Below are positions 35,282 through 47,722 of a stretch of 64,000 nucleotides of DNA, one piece after another. Numbering within the stretch: the stretch's first letter is position 1; each line of letters opens with the position of its first letter. Source of the stretch: Pyxicephalus adspersus (taxonomy: Eukaryota > Chordata > Amphibia > Anura > Pyxicephalidae); assembly GCF_032062135.1 (NCBI RefSeq), contig NC_092860.1, positions 70,092,695 through 70,156,694 on the forward strand, in the 5' to 3' direction. Below the pieces are notes generated by a model. It worked only from the letters and a program-made list of their open reading frames with translations, was not told where the DNA came from and did not search any database. Made by a program: the position numbers and the translations under genes.

Positions 35282-36785
35282 CATTGAGGGAAAGAAGTAT
35301 TTGGTCCCCTGCTGATTTTGTACGTTTGCCCTCTGACAAAGAAATGACCAGTCAATAATTGTAATGGTAGGTTCATTGTAGTTCTGAGAGACAGAATAAC
35401 AACAAAAGAACCCTCAAAAACCCGGTGCTCAAAAGTCAGAGCTTGATGTGCATTGTAATGAATGAAATAAGTATTTGATCCCCTATCAACCAGCAAGATT
35501 TCATGCTCCCAGGTGTCTTTACTGTATGCAGGTAACACGCTGAAATTAGGAGCACACTCTGTAAGGGAGTGCTCCTAATCCAAGCTTGTTACAGTACTGT
35601 ATAAAAGACACCTGTCCACAGAAGCAATGAGTCAGATTACAAACTAGCCACCATGGCCAAGACCAAAGAGCTGTCTAAGGATGTCAGGGACAATATTGTA
35701 GACCCACACAAGGTTGGACTGGGCTACAAGACTATCGCCAAGCAGCTTGGTGAGAAGGTGACAACAGTTGGCACGATAATTCACAAATGGAGGAAACACA
35801 AAATAACTGTCAATCTCCCTTGGTCAATCTCCCTCCCTCGGGGTCCATGCAAGATCTTCCCTCAAGGAGTTGCAATGATCATGAGAACGGTGATGAAGCT
35901 ACCCAGAACTGCATGGGGAGAACTTATCAATGAAACCAATTGTTAACACACTGCGCCGTGAAGGCCTGAAATCTTGCAGAGCCAGCAAGGTCCCCCTACT
36001 CAAGACAGCACATGTACAGGCCCGTCTGCAGTTTGCCAATAAACATCTGAGGAGGAGGAGGAGGAATGCTGCCTATGACCCCAAAAACGCCATCCCCACT
36101 GTCAAACATGGAGGTGGATACATTGTGCTTTGGGGGTTTATTTCTGCCAAGGGGACAGGACACCTTCCCTGCATCGAAGGGACAATAGATGGGGCCATGT
36201 ACCATAAAATCTTGGGTGAACACCACCTTCCCTCAGCCAGGGCATTGAAAATGGGTCGTGGATGGGTATCCCGGCACAACAATGACCCAAAATACACGAC
36301 CAAGGCAAAAAAGGAGTGGCTCAAGAAGAAGCACATGAAGGTCCTGGAGTGGCCTAGCCAGTCTCCAGACCTTAATCCCATAGAAAATCTGTAGAGGGAG
36401 CTGAAGGTCTGAGTTGCCAAACATCAGCCTCAAAAACCTTACTGACTTGGAGAGTATCTGCAAAGAAGAGTGAGACAAAATCCATCATGAGATGTGTGCC
36501 TGGTGGCCAACTACAAGAAACGTCTGACCCCTGTGATTGCCAACAAGTGGTTTGCCACCAAGTACTAAGTCATCTTTTGCGAAGGGATCAAATACTTATT
36601 TCACTCATTACAACACACATCAAGCTCTGACTTTTGAGCACTGGGTTTTTAAAGGGTTTTTTGTTGTTATTCTTTCTCTCACACCTATAATAAACCTACC
36701 GTTACAATTATAGACCTGTCATTTTTTTTGTCAGAGGGCAAACATACAAAATCAGCAGGTGATCAAATACTTATTTCCCTCTCTG
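35282..36785 (+). mobile_element. Tc1-like transposon, near full length (1504 bp), inactive
   Basis: Long terminal inverted repeats of about 205 bp begin CATTGAGGGAAAGAAGTATT on the left and, reversed, CAGAGAGGGAAATAAGTATT on the right. TA flanks both sides (35280-35281 and 36786-36787). Each TIR has an outer and an inner copy of the aagtatttgatcccct string, the IR/DR layout of Tc1 elements whose transposase binds two sites per end. The family is one I know from fishes and other lower vertebrates. A broken transposase lies between. TIR-to-TIR divergence is modest, implying moderate age. Confidence 0.93.
35653..36568 (+). pseudogene. Tc1-type transposase, frameshifted and internally deleted
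   Basis: Start ATG sits in a good context (gccaccatggcc). The N-terminal paired-like HTH domain reads [20 protein letters not shown] then [20 protein letters not shown] frameshift near 35820-35940 moves to [20 protein letters not shown]. The segment that should follow (the first catalytic Asp, WSDET-type) is deleted: [12 protein letters not shown] runs straight into [15 protein letters not shown]. Downstream, the second Asp (HNNDPKYT) and NPIENL with the catalytic Glu remain. Stops follow at TAG 36392 and later, with a family-typical end NKWFATKY at 36565. It cannot encode a working enzyme. Confidence 0.92.
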
Positions 36786-36869
36786 TATGACACATATGTT
36801 TATTAATCCATTTCCCCTATCAACATGCTGAGTGATATGACAGTTTACAATGCCTCGTAAAACAGATTA

Positions 36870-37960
36870 CATTGGGACATCCGGTTCCGGCACCCAATGT
36901 GAAGGGTAGTCTGAGTCGCGGCTCTGGCTCCATCTAGCTCCTCCACTCTCCCGACTTCACCTCGCAGCTTGGAAATCCCGCAATTTTCTTCATTAGGTCC
37001 CGGTCGTCTAAGTGCACTCAGCAGAAGTAGAATGCACAGAAGGCAGCCCTAGCAAAGATGGCCAACGCCACTCCAGACCACGAGGCAGCAGCAACCAGCC
37101 CAGGTTGGACCGAGTACCCTGCTTACCAATGCCCCACTATTAAATACAAGCAATTGGCTTTAGAGGTGTCACAACATCTTCAACCAATGCTACTTTTACA
37201 TATTAAGGAAGCGTTGACATCCCATCTTCAGCCTATAACTGAGATGATACAAAATCATGGGGCAGAATTACAGGCCATGCAGCAGCGTATAACTGATCTA
37301 GAAGATGATCTGCTCAGTACACGTACTAAACAGCAACAAATGGGGGAACAGTACCAGCAGCTGCAAGACAAGCTTATAGATTTAGAAGACAGGGACTGAT
37401 GCAGCAATTTGAGAATTATTGGAATCCCAGAATCCTTTAAGGCTCCAGACCTTCACAAAATATGCTCTACTACACTCCCTAAAGCTTTGGGCATGAAACA
37501 CCCTAAGAAAATAAAAAGGGCGCACAGTTTAGGTCCGCTTCAGCAAAATAAAACGCTACCCTGATCGATTATTGTTAAATATCATCACTTCAATGACAAG
37601 ATACAGATTCTGAAAGCATATTGCGGTTATGATCATTTCAGTATTGAGAAACCTAGAGTCCTACTGTTTTTTGATTACTCAGCAGAAACAAACAACGCTG
37701 GGCCTTTTCCTGTTATGCAAAAACTAATTGAGAAAGGCTTCCGCTTTGCTTTACTGTACCCAACGGTGCTCAAGATATTCATTCCAGATCAGTAAGCAAA
37801 GGTTTTTACGGATCCTATGGAAGCTGCAGACATGGTCAAACCTCTGCGTCATCCTACACCTCCTTCCTCACCTGCAGACAAGTCGCCACAGCATCAATCT
37901 GCTCACTCCTCAAGGTCCTCTTCCACAAAATCCTAGTTAAGTATCTTTGTTGATTTATTC
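36870..37960 (+). pseudogene. Tx1/L1-like LINE 5' UTR and ORF1
   Basis: A GC-rich leader (ggctctggctccatctagc..) precedes ATG 37058. ORF1 begins MANATPDHEAAATSPGW, then a long coiled coil with heptad-like ITDLEDDLLSTRTKQQQMGE and KLIDLEDRD. A single TGA (likely CGA to TGA CpG decay) interrupts it at 37397. The frame continues CSNLRIIGIPES, HHFNDKIQILKAY and KPRVLLFFDYSAET, which are RRM/C-terminal-domain pieces, ending near 37935. L1-type ORF1 proteins bind the LINE RNA as trimers. No matching ORF2 follows, so the copy is cut off on the right. Confidence 0.8.
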
Positions 37961-38639
37961 AGCTACTGGAAGCTTCACCATTGAATTTCTAAGGGGCCTA
38001 TATTTACTAAGAATAATCTGTGTTAACCACGAGATGTAGCTGTTGGTCCACTTCTTGCTCACACTACATATGTTTAAGTTTCTCTTCTACACTGTAATGT
38101 ATAGAGACGGCAAAGAAAGAAGTTTGGAGAATTGCCTATATTTGGAATCCTTTTCTCCGATTCTAATGTTGAATCCCACATTGGGAAAAAAGTAAGTCAT
38201 TTAAAAGTATTACAATATGGGACAGCTACTTTGTTAATTGTTTATTCTTTGTTTGGGTATATTCACCTTGTTACTGGTACCAGATGCTTAAATAACTGCT
38301 GCTCGGCTGGGACAGCACTGCAGGACTATTTCTGCATTTAATACTAGATATCATAGTTCAACTTCAGCCTGTGATGTTACAGGATAATCATCTTTACAAG
38401 AAAAGAACACTTGCACCGGTCATGGAGTCAATCTGGCATTTATTGAGTGCAGGGGGCTGTTTTAGAAAATACAAAATTCCACAGACAATACAGGTGACTG
38501 AGCTGTCCTATTCTTAAGGTCTGTGAAGGTTCTAATTTATTTAGGTCATTGTATATCTAGTAGCAGTTGGTCAAGTTCAACTGTACTTGTAATGTCAAAA
38601 GATTTTTCACAGCACTCCAAACTAGGACCCAATCTGCAA

Positions 38640-39085
38640 ACAAGAAAAACAGAGAGATGGTGTGAAGACTGGCCAACAACAGATCAAAGTTTCTAGAACA
38701 GCACATACAGAAACAGAGTCAAAATGACTCCTGTATTTAGGAGAGTTCAGGAATAATTTCTAATAAAACTAGGTAACCCCAAACTTTTACACTCATGTAG
38801 AATAGCAGTGAGGTCTTCCATGAGCATAATTTCATTAACATGTCAAAATCACTGACCCACAGAAAAGAAACATGAATTTTCAACTGATTGGTATACATGC
38901 CCTGGCTGCAGATACCATACGATTGAGTACCAAAAGATATGGAGCATGATATCATCTTCTTTGTGACATATCCAACGGAAGATACACACATCTGGAAATA
39001 ATTGGGATAACCAAGCTGGTGTTCTGTACCACATAGATACAATTTTATAGTTAAACACTTGATACCTACTATTGATAGAGGAATG
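38640..39085 (-). pseudogene. Tx1/L1-like LINE ORF2 C-terminal fragment
   Basis: Minus-strand reading SMWYRTPAWLSQLFPDVCIF followed by RWICHKEDDIMLHIFWYSI is the C-terminal zinc-knuckle block of this LINE group (WYxTP..LxxxFPD..C..C.....HIFW). It is short and frameshifted, and abuts the 5' end of another LINE in the opposite orientation. Confidence 0.65.
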
Positions 39086-40180
39086 GTGGGTAAGCAAAAT
39101 AATCTCTGCTTTTGGAATGGTGCTCCCACGCCTGGCATGTCTAAAAGGAAGCGTCAGAGAACAGAACCAGGAGTGGGTATTCAGTGTTCCACCCAGAATA
39201 TTTTTTTTAGCTTGGTTTGAAGAAGCTGTATGTGGGTGCTGGCCCCTGTATTGTGGCCCAACTCTTTAGTAACCAATCAAAAACAGTCGGGTGGTCACTG
39301 AAAAGCGCAAGGTGGTGCGCCCAGCTAAAAGGGGCTTGGGAGAACACTGGTATTTCACCCACACAGGGTCTTCTGTGCCGGCTGGTGAAGAAGAGGCAGA
39401 CAAGGTTGCGGCAGCTAACAAGCGTGGACCTGCAATCGCAGCATAGTACACGGAATAGGACAGCTCTCCTGCAAGCTCACTGTGTGACTCAGGCACAGGA
39501 TCTCAATCTCTGGGCACAGGGAGTCACTTTCCATCATTGATGGGGCCAGCTGATGTTTGGGAAGGGTCTGCCCATACACTGCCAACAAAAGCTGACGTGG
39601 AAGCTTGCATTGAAAGGGTGGCCACTACAGTTCATCAGGAGATAGCAGAACTTAGAAGGGACATGAGTACCAGAATTGAGAAAGTGAAGAAAGCTATTGA
39701 TGAGTTGTGTGAGCATGTCACCAAGCATTCTGATCGATTAAATGAGCATTCCTCAGTAACACAATAGCTGTATTACCGCCAAGATAATCTCAAGAACCAC
39801 ATTCTGCAGTTACCGATCCCTTCAATGCTATGCTACGAGCCCCCCGTGTGTGCATGGGGACAGCGGTGCCAAACCTTTGAAAGCCGTATGCCCACTTGAC
39901 ACCATATGCCACTTGCATTCATGTCAACAGAAGAAATCATTATGAAAGCAGGCAGATTACAGAATGCAATATTTTTCCTGTAACAGGACCTTACCCGCAG
40001 TACTCTGGAGCAGCACAGGGCCCTCTTCTGGAGGAACTCTGGTACCACAACATTAGATATCATGGAGGATTCCTGTTCCAACCGCTCAAACTCTCCGGTG
40101 ATATTCTGTCACTGGTACCAGGTCACCTTACGTTCCATTGGATCCCCCCTCCAAGGGAGGTGTTTCGTGAGTGAATGTAT
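39086..40180 (+). pseudogene. Tx1/L1-like LINE ORF1, decayed, carrying a small MITE
   Basis: Starts near SKRKRQRTEPGV (39138), is interrupted by a 168-bp MITE at 39182, then resumes. The clearest piece is 39580-39765: PTKADVEACIERVATTVHQE and ELRRDMSTRIEKVKKAIDEL, a coiled coil. Downstream the frame decays. The element continues as the ORF2 remnant from 40950. Confidence 0.7.
39182..39349. mobile_element. MITE, 168 bp, CAGTGTTC termini
   Basis: Ends are CAGTGTTCCACCCAGAATA and, reversed, CAGTGTTCTCCCAAGCCCC. The exact 5-bp repeat gtatt flanks both sides (39177-39181 and 39350-39354). CAGTG termini would suggest hAT, but hAT duplications are 8 bp, so the superfamily is uncertain. Its terminal string (gtgttctccccagaaattttttt) recurs reversed at about 7210-7243, within the complex repeat block. 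Confidence 0.75.
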
Positions 40181-40517
40181 TTTATTGTTTTTCAACTGAG
40201 AAGTCGTATAATGTTTTACTTCTATTATATATGATTAGTATCTTTTCCTACTCAAATAGATGCAGTTTAGTTTCATTGGTTTTTCAACAATACAACTCTC
40301 TTTCAATTATTTGCACCTAATATGTTCTCCGTTCCGAAAACTGAAACACTGTTATATCACTGCTTAAATGCTATATTGATATGTTACCACCTGCTATGCA
40401 GAGCGTATATAAAGGTTTGGTGTGGATTAAACGCAGGGATGGTGCTGCTGTCATGAGATAAAGGCATGTGAGGCAAAGCTTCATTATTTATCTAATATCT
40501 TTTTCTCTCCCTGTTGT

Positions 40518-40536
40518 CCCCCCCCCCCCCCCCCCC
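40518..40536. repeat. C homopolymer (19 bp)
   Basis: Uninterrupted C run within a pyrimidine-rich tract (40497-40620) between the LINE ORF1 and ORF2 remnants. Length may be unreliable in an assembly. Confidence 0.9.
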
Positions 40537-40949
40537 TACCACAAACCTTCTTCCTCCTCCCCCCAGCCCAGTCACCTCTTTCCACTCCCACTCTTCTGCC
40601 CCTATTACCCCAAACTTGATACCCTTTACTTTCCCTTCAGCATTTTTGTCCTACTCCCTTTCTATGCAGTAACTCAAATTTACCTTGTTAAACTTTAAAG
40701 GGTTTAAATGTAGCACAAAAGTGCACATCCCTATTGGCTGAGCTGTATAAACTAAATTTGCCCTAGATTTTGCAATCACGGGTTTCCTAAAGGCCATCAA
40801 AGCTGCTTCTAGGATTCTAGACCAAAAGGTGTATGTATATTACTAGCTAACACTATTGCCTGAACAGTGAAGGATGCCTAAAAAAAACATTCCATTCTTC
40901 CATATCTTAGTAGGGATTGAAAATAAATGTACATTTTTGTTTCCGTTAT

Positions 40950-43760
40950 TACAGGGTTGGCAATTTAACGCTTTTTTGAACTCTTACTACAACCAAGCGG
41001 AACTCCACACAAATATATACATTTCGACAGAATCTACCATTTTTGGCTAAGGCAAACAAATATGAATAGGGTGCTGGGTTCCGCCATCGGTAATATCTCC
41101 TTTTCAGACCATGCTCCAAAATTCTTAGAAATGGCATTGGCCTACCCCTCACTGAAATCATTCCATTGGTGAATAAAATAATCACTTCTGCAAGATGTAG
41201 TTATGAAAGCCGAGTTATAACAGGAGATAGAGCGGTACTTATCTCTGAACATCACCGCTGGAAGTGACCCCTTGATTGCGTGGGAGGCCCATAAGACGGT
41301 CATGAGAGGCCTCTTGATCAAACAGAGCTAGACTTTTAAATACAAGAATATAAAAAAGTAAGATATATCTTTGCGTATACAGTAATTGAAAGTGGAACAC
41401 AAATGTTCATTAAACTTAGATCTGGAGAATGAGCTAGTGGTGCTCAGAGTTAGGTTGAACTCCTTGAGAATGTTTAGAGCCAAATAATCTAAAAGTAAAT
41501 GCAGGCAACACGAATGAGTTTGAGAACAAATGTAGCCGGGCACCTGCAAAGGCTCTGAGAGGGAAGTGTATGCACACTTTCGCTCCATTCCTGGTCAATG
41601 CTGAGTAAAGTGTATCAAAGTGGAGACTTTGCAGCGTTTTTTCAAAAGTTACAGTAGGGAGGGCGCCTTCTTACCGAAACTCTCAGGGCCTTTATTACAG
41701 TGATACCCAAGGGAGAAAAAGACCCCGCCTCCCCTGCTAGTTACAGACTCATTTTCCTGCTAGATCAGGAGCTCAAATTGTTCACAAAAATCTTAGCTGT
41801 AATGGTACAAAAGTTGATTCATCACCTCATTCATTTCAAACAGGTGGGCGTTTTTTTGCCCTTAACAGGGAAGCAATTGACAATACTATACAAGTATTAA
41901 ACTGGCTCCAGACAGCTAAAGCGGGCTCCATACCAACCCTCCTATCTACAGACGTGGAGAAGGCCTTTGACAGAGTGGATTGGACCTTCATGCAGCACAC
42001 TTTGGAGTTTGTAGGCTCGGAAAGCCATTTGTTGGCCTGCATAGGCTCACTCCAATCCCTCTGCATTTGTTTTGGTTAATGGTCATCACTAAGGGCAAGG
42101 GTACCCGCTCTGGCCTCCAATCTTTATCTTAACGCTGGAACCAGGTCCTGCTACTGGAGACAAACAGTAGAAGGTAGCAGAATATGGGTACGACTTCATG
42201 TTATTTTTTCAGGACCTGTGGTGTCTCTTCTTGTACTTATGAAGCAGATGGGAGTATATGGCACATTATCTCATTTTAAGATAAATTAAGTCGGCAGCTG
42301 TAGGCATCACTCTTCCCCATCCGCTAGAGAAGTGATTGGCCAGCTCATATCCTTTTTGATGGGAAAAGACTGTAAAATACTTAGGGACCATTATCCTAAA
42401 AGACAAGTCCCTAATTTTATCATCTTTATTTTCTGCCTTTGCTATCTAAAGTGTCTACCAATTTATCCAGTTGGGGCAAGAAAACACTGTCCTGGTTCAA
42501 CAGGGTAAATGCTAAATGCAGGTCGTTCCCTCCGAAGTTCTATTACCTGTTATAGGCCCTCCCGATCACTGGTCTCCAAATTTATATTCAGTCTGTCAAC
42601 TCAGCCATCTTTAAATTTAGATGGAGAAACAGGGGAACTACAATTGGTAGGCTTCTACTCTTCCAACCTAAAGAAAGCGAGGGGGGTTGCGTATTCCCAA
42701 CATGTTGTTATATCAGGCAGCACACTTGGTAAGGGTGCTGGACTGGTGAAGGCATGCAAACAAAGGGTTTTTTGGGAACAGGCTTTCAGCAAGGCCCTCT
42801 TGCAGGTGCTCCTATGGTTATAGAAGTTGCATGATCGTAGTATCACACAGCACCCTACCATTGGCCCCACTTGGAACCTTTGCCAAAAGTACTTACTTGT
42901 AAACTTATCCCCTTTACCGTCTCCCTATTATTTTCGTCAACCTAGGTATAGAGGCTTTCCATAGATTGCTGAAAAAGGACATATTTAAGGCTAAACACTT
43001 TCTAATACATACAAACTGGGGCTTGGCTACTGAACCAAGGCATCTATCTTGTGTAGCTACCAGGAATTAAGATACAAGAATATGTCAGGATGGTATTGAA
43101 CCCCCAAAAAACTACACCAATTCTTTGCCGAAGTCCCAGAGAGCTAGGAACATTTTCTGATATGGGCAACAACGGTAAAGGAGAAGGTGAGACATTCAAG
43201 GAAACACCCTTTAACATATCTGTCACATAGGGCCAATGGTGGGATGACTCCTGAATGAGGACATCTTGGCAGCATAAAGCCAGGATGCCATTGGCAACAA
43301 TAAGTGGATATTTGCTCAACTGAATACCCACTGTTTACATTCAGAATATCAACACCAATCCACTACTCTAACCAGGTGGGAACCCACATAATATAAACAG
43401 AAGTCAGGGACACCCAACCCTTCAGCTGATTTAGGATAGAACAATAAAAGTTGATTCAGCCAAGGCTTTCGATTCCTCCACATAATTTAGAATAGAGAAA
43501 AGTGCACAGTTTTGAAATTGGCCCTGGTTAGCCCTAAACGGCCAAAGCAAGGGTTCCAGGAAGATAGAGGTTAACCCTTGGAGGCGCCATTGTACCTTTG
43601 AAAGGAGTCTGGTAAATACCAATTTATTCTGATCACAGTCGAGGGTTGGAAAAAGGCAGACCAGATCCACTTTACTTATCCCTCCCCTACCTAAAAGGGA
43701 CAAAACTCACCTTGTCAGAATGGATAAAATTTTTTGGCCCGGTGTACAATCCCTGTTTTG
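40950..43760 (+). pseudogene. Tx1/L1-like LINE ORF2 (endonuclease to C-terminus), decayed
   Basis: Order of pieces: an endonuclease end with RVLGSAIGNISFSDHAPKFL (SDH block) near 41068; linker PLIAWEAHKTVMRGLLIKQS near 41272; RT start MIPKGEKDPASPASYRLIFL at 41700; LQTAKAGSIPTLLSTDVEKA then FDRVDWTFMQHTLEF near 41920-42010. A deletion removes the FADD block near 42150. Then come KTVKYLGTII near 42370, a thumb region, and C-terminal pieces to about 43400. Frames shift often. This copy gives the best view of the domain order of this LINE group in the window. Confidence 0.8.
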
Positions 43761-44419
43761 TAACTCCAACACCATTCCCTCCCATAACGTAATGGCTGAC
43801 TAGGCTCCATGAAATTTACTCGATGGAAGAAGCTATTTCTTCTGAACTCACTGATAAATTATTATCTTATTATTATCAATTATTATATTATTGTCTTGAG
43901 CTGTGAGGGTTACATTTGAGTAGTCACCTATATTCAGATATGTCTTGATTTATGTTGCTTGCTTAATTAGGTCAAGAAAGTTATTCCTTTTCAAGGCCTG
44001 AATACTAATTTAAATGTGACACTTAATTTTTTTATTAACAATACAAAATATTTCTAAAATTCTGTTTTCATGTTGTCACAATGCAGTACTATGAGTGTAG
44101 AGAAGTGAGGGAAAAAAAGGTTTTAAACAATTGTAGAACTAGGCTGCAACATAAAAAAACTGAAATAAGTGAACGTGGTCAGAGTACAGAAGCCCCTGTA
44201 TGTCAAAACTGTGATGCTAAACATGTAGGCATGAAAAATGAAGCAGTTAGTATAAGGAGAGTGGGGCCCTTCAAAGACAGTGTCACTTTGCACTGCATGG
44301 GCAAGGTGATAGTGTTTCTAACAACATTTAATTGTAATAAGCTAGCCAAAGTCTTGTATGTTTCTAAAACGTTTTTTCTACATTATTGAACATACCAATT
44401 ATCAGCAAAGTTCTAGGCC
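43761..44419. other. Intron, no gene seen
   Basis: AT-rich, with a local ttattatca/attattatat region near 43857-43890. A 102-codon frame (44081-44389) is unremarkable and has no recognisable domain. Confidence 0.45.
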
Positions 44420-44706
44420 TTAACCACCTGAGCGTTACACTGATTTCTAGATTTCTGTTCCAAAAGCGTCACAGGTTTTCATAAAGAAAGCCAGCTGGCT
44501 TTCTCCTCTAAGCCGGCCGGCTTTTTCTTTTAAGGAGAGGGACCCCCGACGCTGGAGGACGACGCTGGAACACGGAACCGAAGCTGGATTAGCACAGCGA
44601 GACCAGGTAAGTGGGGATTTTAGTGTAGGCGAAAAAATACGGGGTTAACCAAAAGAGCAAAAATATTTAGTGCGAGAAATTACGGGCTTAGCGGTTAGGG
44701 GGTTAA
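44420..44706. mobile_element. TTAA-ended MITE, 287 bp
   Basis: Left end TTAACCACCTGAGCGTTACAC, and the reversed right end TTAACCCCCTAACCGCTAAGC. TTAA lies at both borders. The centre contains a local palindrome (agccagctggct..agccggccggct at 44491-44523). The right part includes ccgacgctggaggacgacgctgg, a short direct repeat. Non-coding. It resembles abundant frog repeats whose ends read TTAACC..CTGAGCGTTACAC. Confidence 0.7.
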
Positions 44707-46024
44707 GTGTCTGCTTATTATTATTCAAAGAATAATCACTCTGGGTGTCAACCATTTCAAAAGATAACACTACCTGTCTAATTGATGACACTTATCAACT
44801 ATAGTCCTTGTTAATTTTAAAGATTGTAAACATTTATTTAATACAAACTGTATTTAAAAGGAAGATGAACATATATACCATTAGAAATATCCAGCTTATT
44901 ATGTCAGAAGTATTTGCTTAGCTAGACAGTGAGCCACCACAAACAAATGTCATCTGGAGGAGGGGATTGCAAAACAATTAGGGCAAAAGCTAGCATTCTC
45001 TGCTGTAGCCACATCAACCTTTTAAATCTTAGTAAAAATGTGGACTGATGACGTGGTTGCCACCTTAGTAACACCAAGGTTTGATGTCAGACATTCAGAA
45101 AGCACTGACTGCTCTCATAGAATAAACAGGGATGGGAACAGTTCCCTATGGGTGAAGACATAAACTTGGTAAATGTAAACATCTGGAGACAGTGAAGGCT
45201 AAAGCAGCAATACCCATGGAGGAACCTCAAGAATCCTTCTTCTTAGGGCATGTGGTGAAATACATTTCCTTGACAAATAAACTTTAATGTGATTTGTTAC
45301 AAATCCACAGTGGTTTCCTTGTTGAATGAGAAAACAAAAACTACTTTACTGTCATGTACATACTTGCATGACAAGGTAAAACAAATCTTAGCTTATTTGG
45401 TGAGGTAAAGCTCACCAAAAAGGCCACTTTGTGTAAAACAGTCAAAACAAATAGTTTTGAAGAGGCAGACAAAATCCGCGGCATTGACTTTCTAAAGCTC
45501 AAGTCGATCCACAGAATTATGCAGAGATTTTTCCCAAGATCTTAAAATGATGAGAGAATGATGAAGGTTAAGATATCACACTACCAATACCAAATTAGGC
45601 TTAAAAGAGCTAAAGCCACTTTGAACTATGTGAACACCAACGGTAACTACGTTACAATGTCCATACAAAAATGGGAACCTCAGTAAATGCAAAGCCCATT
45701 TGATACAAAGTAGCCACCAACTAGTCAATCCAATCCATGTAAAAGCACAGAACCCTTAGGTGAGCATCATTTTAAGTATTGTAAAGAGGTTGTAAAAAAA
45801 AGCCACTAAAATCTCTAGCTAGGGTGACTGGAACGATTACTCCATGAGGTCAGAATATGCAAGTTGTTGAAAATGCACTTTCTACCCTGTGAAGACCAAG
45901 TAGACACAAACCTTAATGTCAAAAGTGACTTATTAATGGAAAAGGGAGGGAGTGTCTACGGCCACCTCTCAGACATGTATAATTGAATAAAGAAAAAGAT
46001 AGAGCTTTGAGGCTGGAAGTGTTA
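44707..46024. other. Intron, no feature recognised
   Basis: No open frame of interest, no inverted repeats of note and no repeat family I recognise. Confidence 0.5.
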
Positions 46025-46510
46025 AAAGTTAATTATGTATTGAGATACATTTAAATCATACATAATTATCATAACATCATCAGATAACCATATCTGTTTT
46101 ATATTCAGTTCTGTTTTATAATCAGAGCTTGGATATACATACTAGACAGTGGTTTCCGAACACATTCAAATTCAGAAGACGTAACCATATCAGTCAGTAA
46201 GTTCCAACGCATTTCGCCTTGCGGGCTTCCTCAGGAAGATCGTAGCAGTCTACATTACATTCAGATATACATATATATATATGTATTACATAATCAGATA
46301 ATGTACATACAGGTATATACATGATAAATAATGAATCTCAAGTATATTTACTTTAGCTCTAGTTTGAAAGATGGTTAAAAAAGATGTATTGTGCATATGC
46401 CAAGTCTATAAACTGTACATATAGATAGTAACATGATTATTATTATTGTGCGTGTATGATGTATGGAAATTAAATGACCTTTTCAACCATCTTTCAAACT
46501 AGAAATGGAA
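46025..46510 (-). mobile_element. Retroelement 3' tail (minus) with the hairpin motif
   Basis: On the minus strand 46238-46201 reads cttcctgaggaagcccgcaa then ggcgaaatgcgttggaac. This is the conserved CTGAGGAAG..GCC/GGC stem..AAATGCGTT motif also seen at 20082, 20188, 29160 and 50260. A separate inverted pair (tctagtttgaaagatggtt near 46357 and aaccatctttcaaactaga near 46485) brackets an AT-rich interval with tandem ATAC/TATA stretches. Confidence 0.5.
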
Positions 46511-47628
46511 TACAAAGATTTAGTACAGCACCATTTAGGACATTGCACCATGTAAATTATTAGAATGATAAGAGGGTACAGTACCCGATTCCTCTTTAAG
46601 TCCAAGTATAAATACTTACAAACATGGGTCAGCTGTTCAGCAACAAAATAAGTGACATTGTCATGGACACCAGATTTCTATCTGCTTTTTATTCCCTATT
46701 TTTGAGCAGAGAGAAATTTCTCCTTGGGCTTGTGCTTGCTGAAAGCCAAAGCAGATTCCTTTAGCTCACAAACCACACTAAGGCGGAAACAACATATACA
46801 GGTTATTAGGTAAATTATACCTGCTGTGGTACAGTCAAAAGAGATGTTTGGGACAATGTATGCTTGCATTGGGAAGAGAAATGCTCAGGGATTCCTCTAT
46901 TCAAGGACACTGGGAACAGCTTGCACATCTAAATGTGCTCTTAGTAGGTGGTCCAGATGTGGAAGGTGCAGAGAAGTGGCTTTTTTAAGGTAAGTCTTGC
47001 TTTATTTCCTTTACACCAAACCCTTATACGGTATACTATTTATGCAAATGACCAATATTATTATACTCTTTATAACATGCAACTTTGATTCAACAACTGA
47101 AGAAAGAATACAATAACACAATACTAAAAGTCTCTCAGTATTTGAATCTCAACCAGAATGATTTGTCCACTTTAACAGCATCTATGAAGTATAACTTCAT
47201 TTATATTGCACTAAAATTATTTTAGTTAAATACAAATTGCACTAAAATTATTCCAGTTGGATATAACTAACCAACCTGTGCTTCTTTTCCTCCACTGTAG
47301 AAATATTACACTATTACTCATCTATGTGATATCCTGGCATATTTTATGGTCTAAGCAACTAAAAAGTAAGTGGGAAATTCTTTACCTATTTAACACAGTT
47401 ATTATTACCATCTTAAAATGCTTACTATTCATAACATTACACATTTATTAAATATTCCTTTACTCCATATTGATTGTAATACATAAATACCTTTCCTTTT
47501 GAGAAAATACAATATTACACCTATGAGATTTTATAACACTTATTGAGTACACACTCAGAATATGAGTTAAGGGCCCTTTTTGGAGACATAACATCAAATG
47601 CACTATGTCAGACAAAATTTGTATATAA
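46511..47628. other. Intron, no gene seen
   Basis: Non-coding. Contains a short direct repeat (tttatattgcactaaaattatt near 47202-47223 and caaattgcactaaaattattcc near 47233-47254). Confidence 0.5.
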
Positions 47629-47722
47629 CACTGGGGAACAATTTCGAACAAATATTTTGTTGACTTCAATTTTTAAGCTTATTTACACTAAAATAGGTAT
47701 GCAGATTCTGAAAATGCAGTTA

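Noticed and set aside
44081..44389. 102-codon ORF as a small gene
   Set aside because: No family resemblance, no splice or promoter context, and composition compatible with a chance frame in AT-rich intron.
46260..46330. Possible AT-rich origin or regulatory palindrome (atatacatatatatatatgtat)
   Set aside because: Simple-sequence TA/CA repeat typical of vertebrate introns; no further signal.
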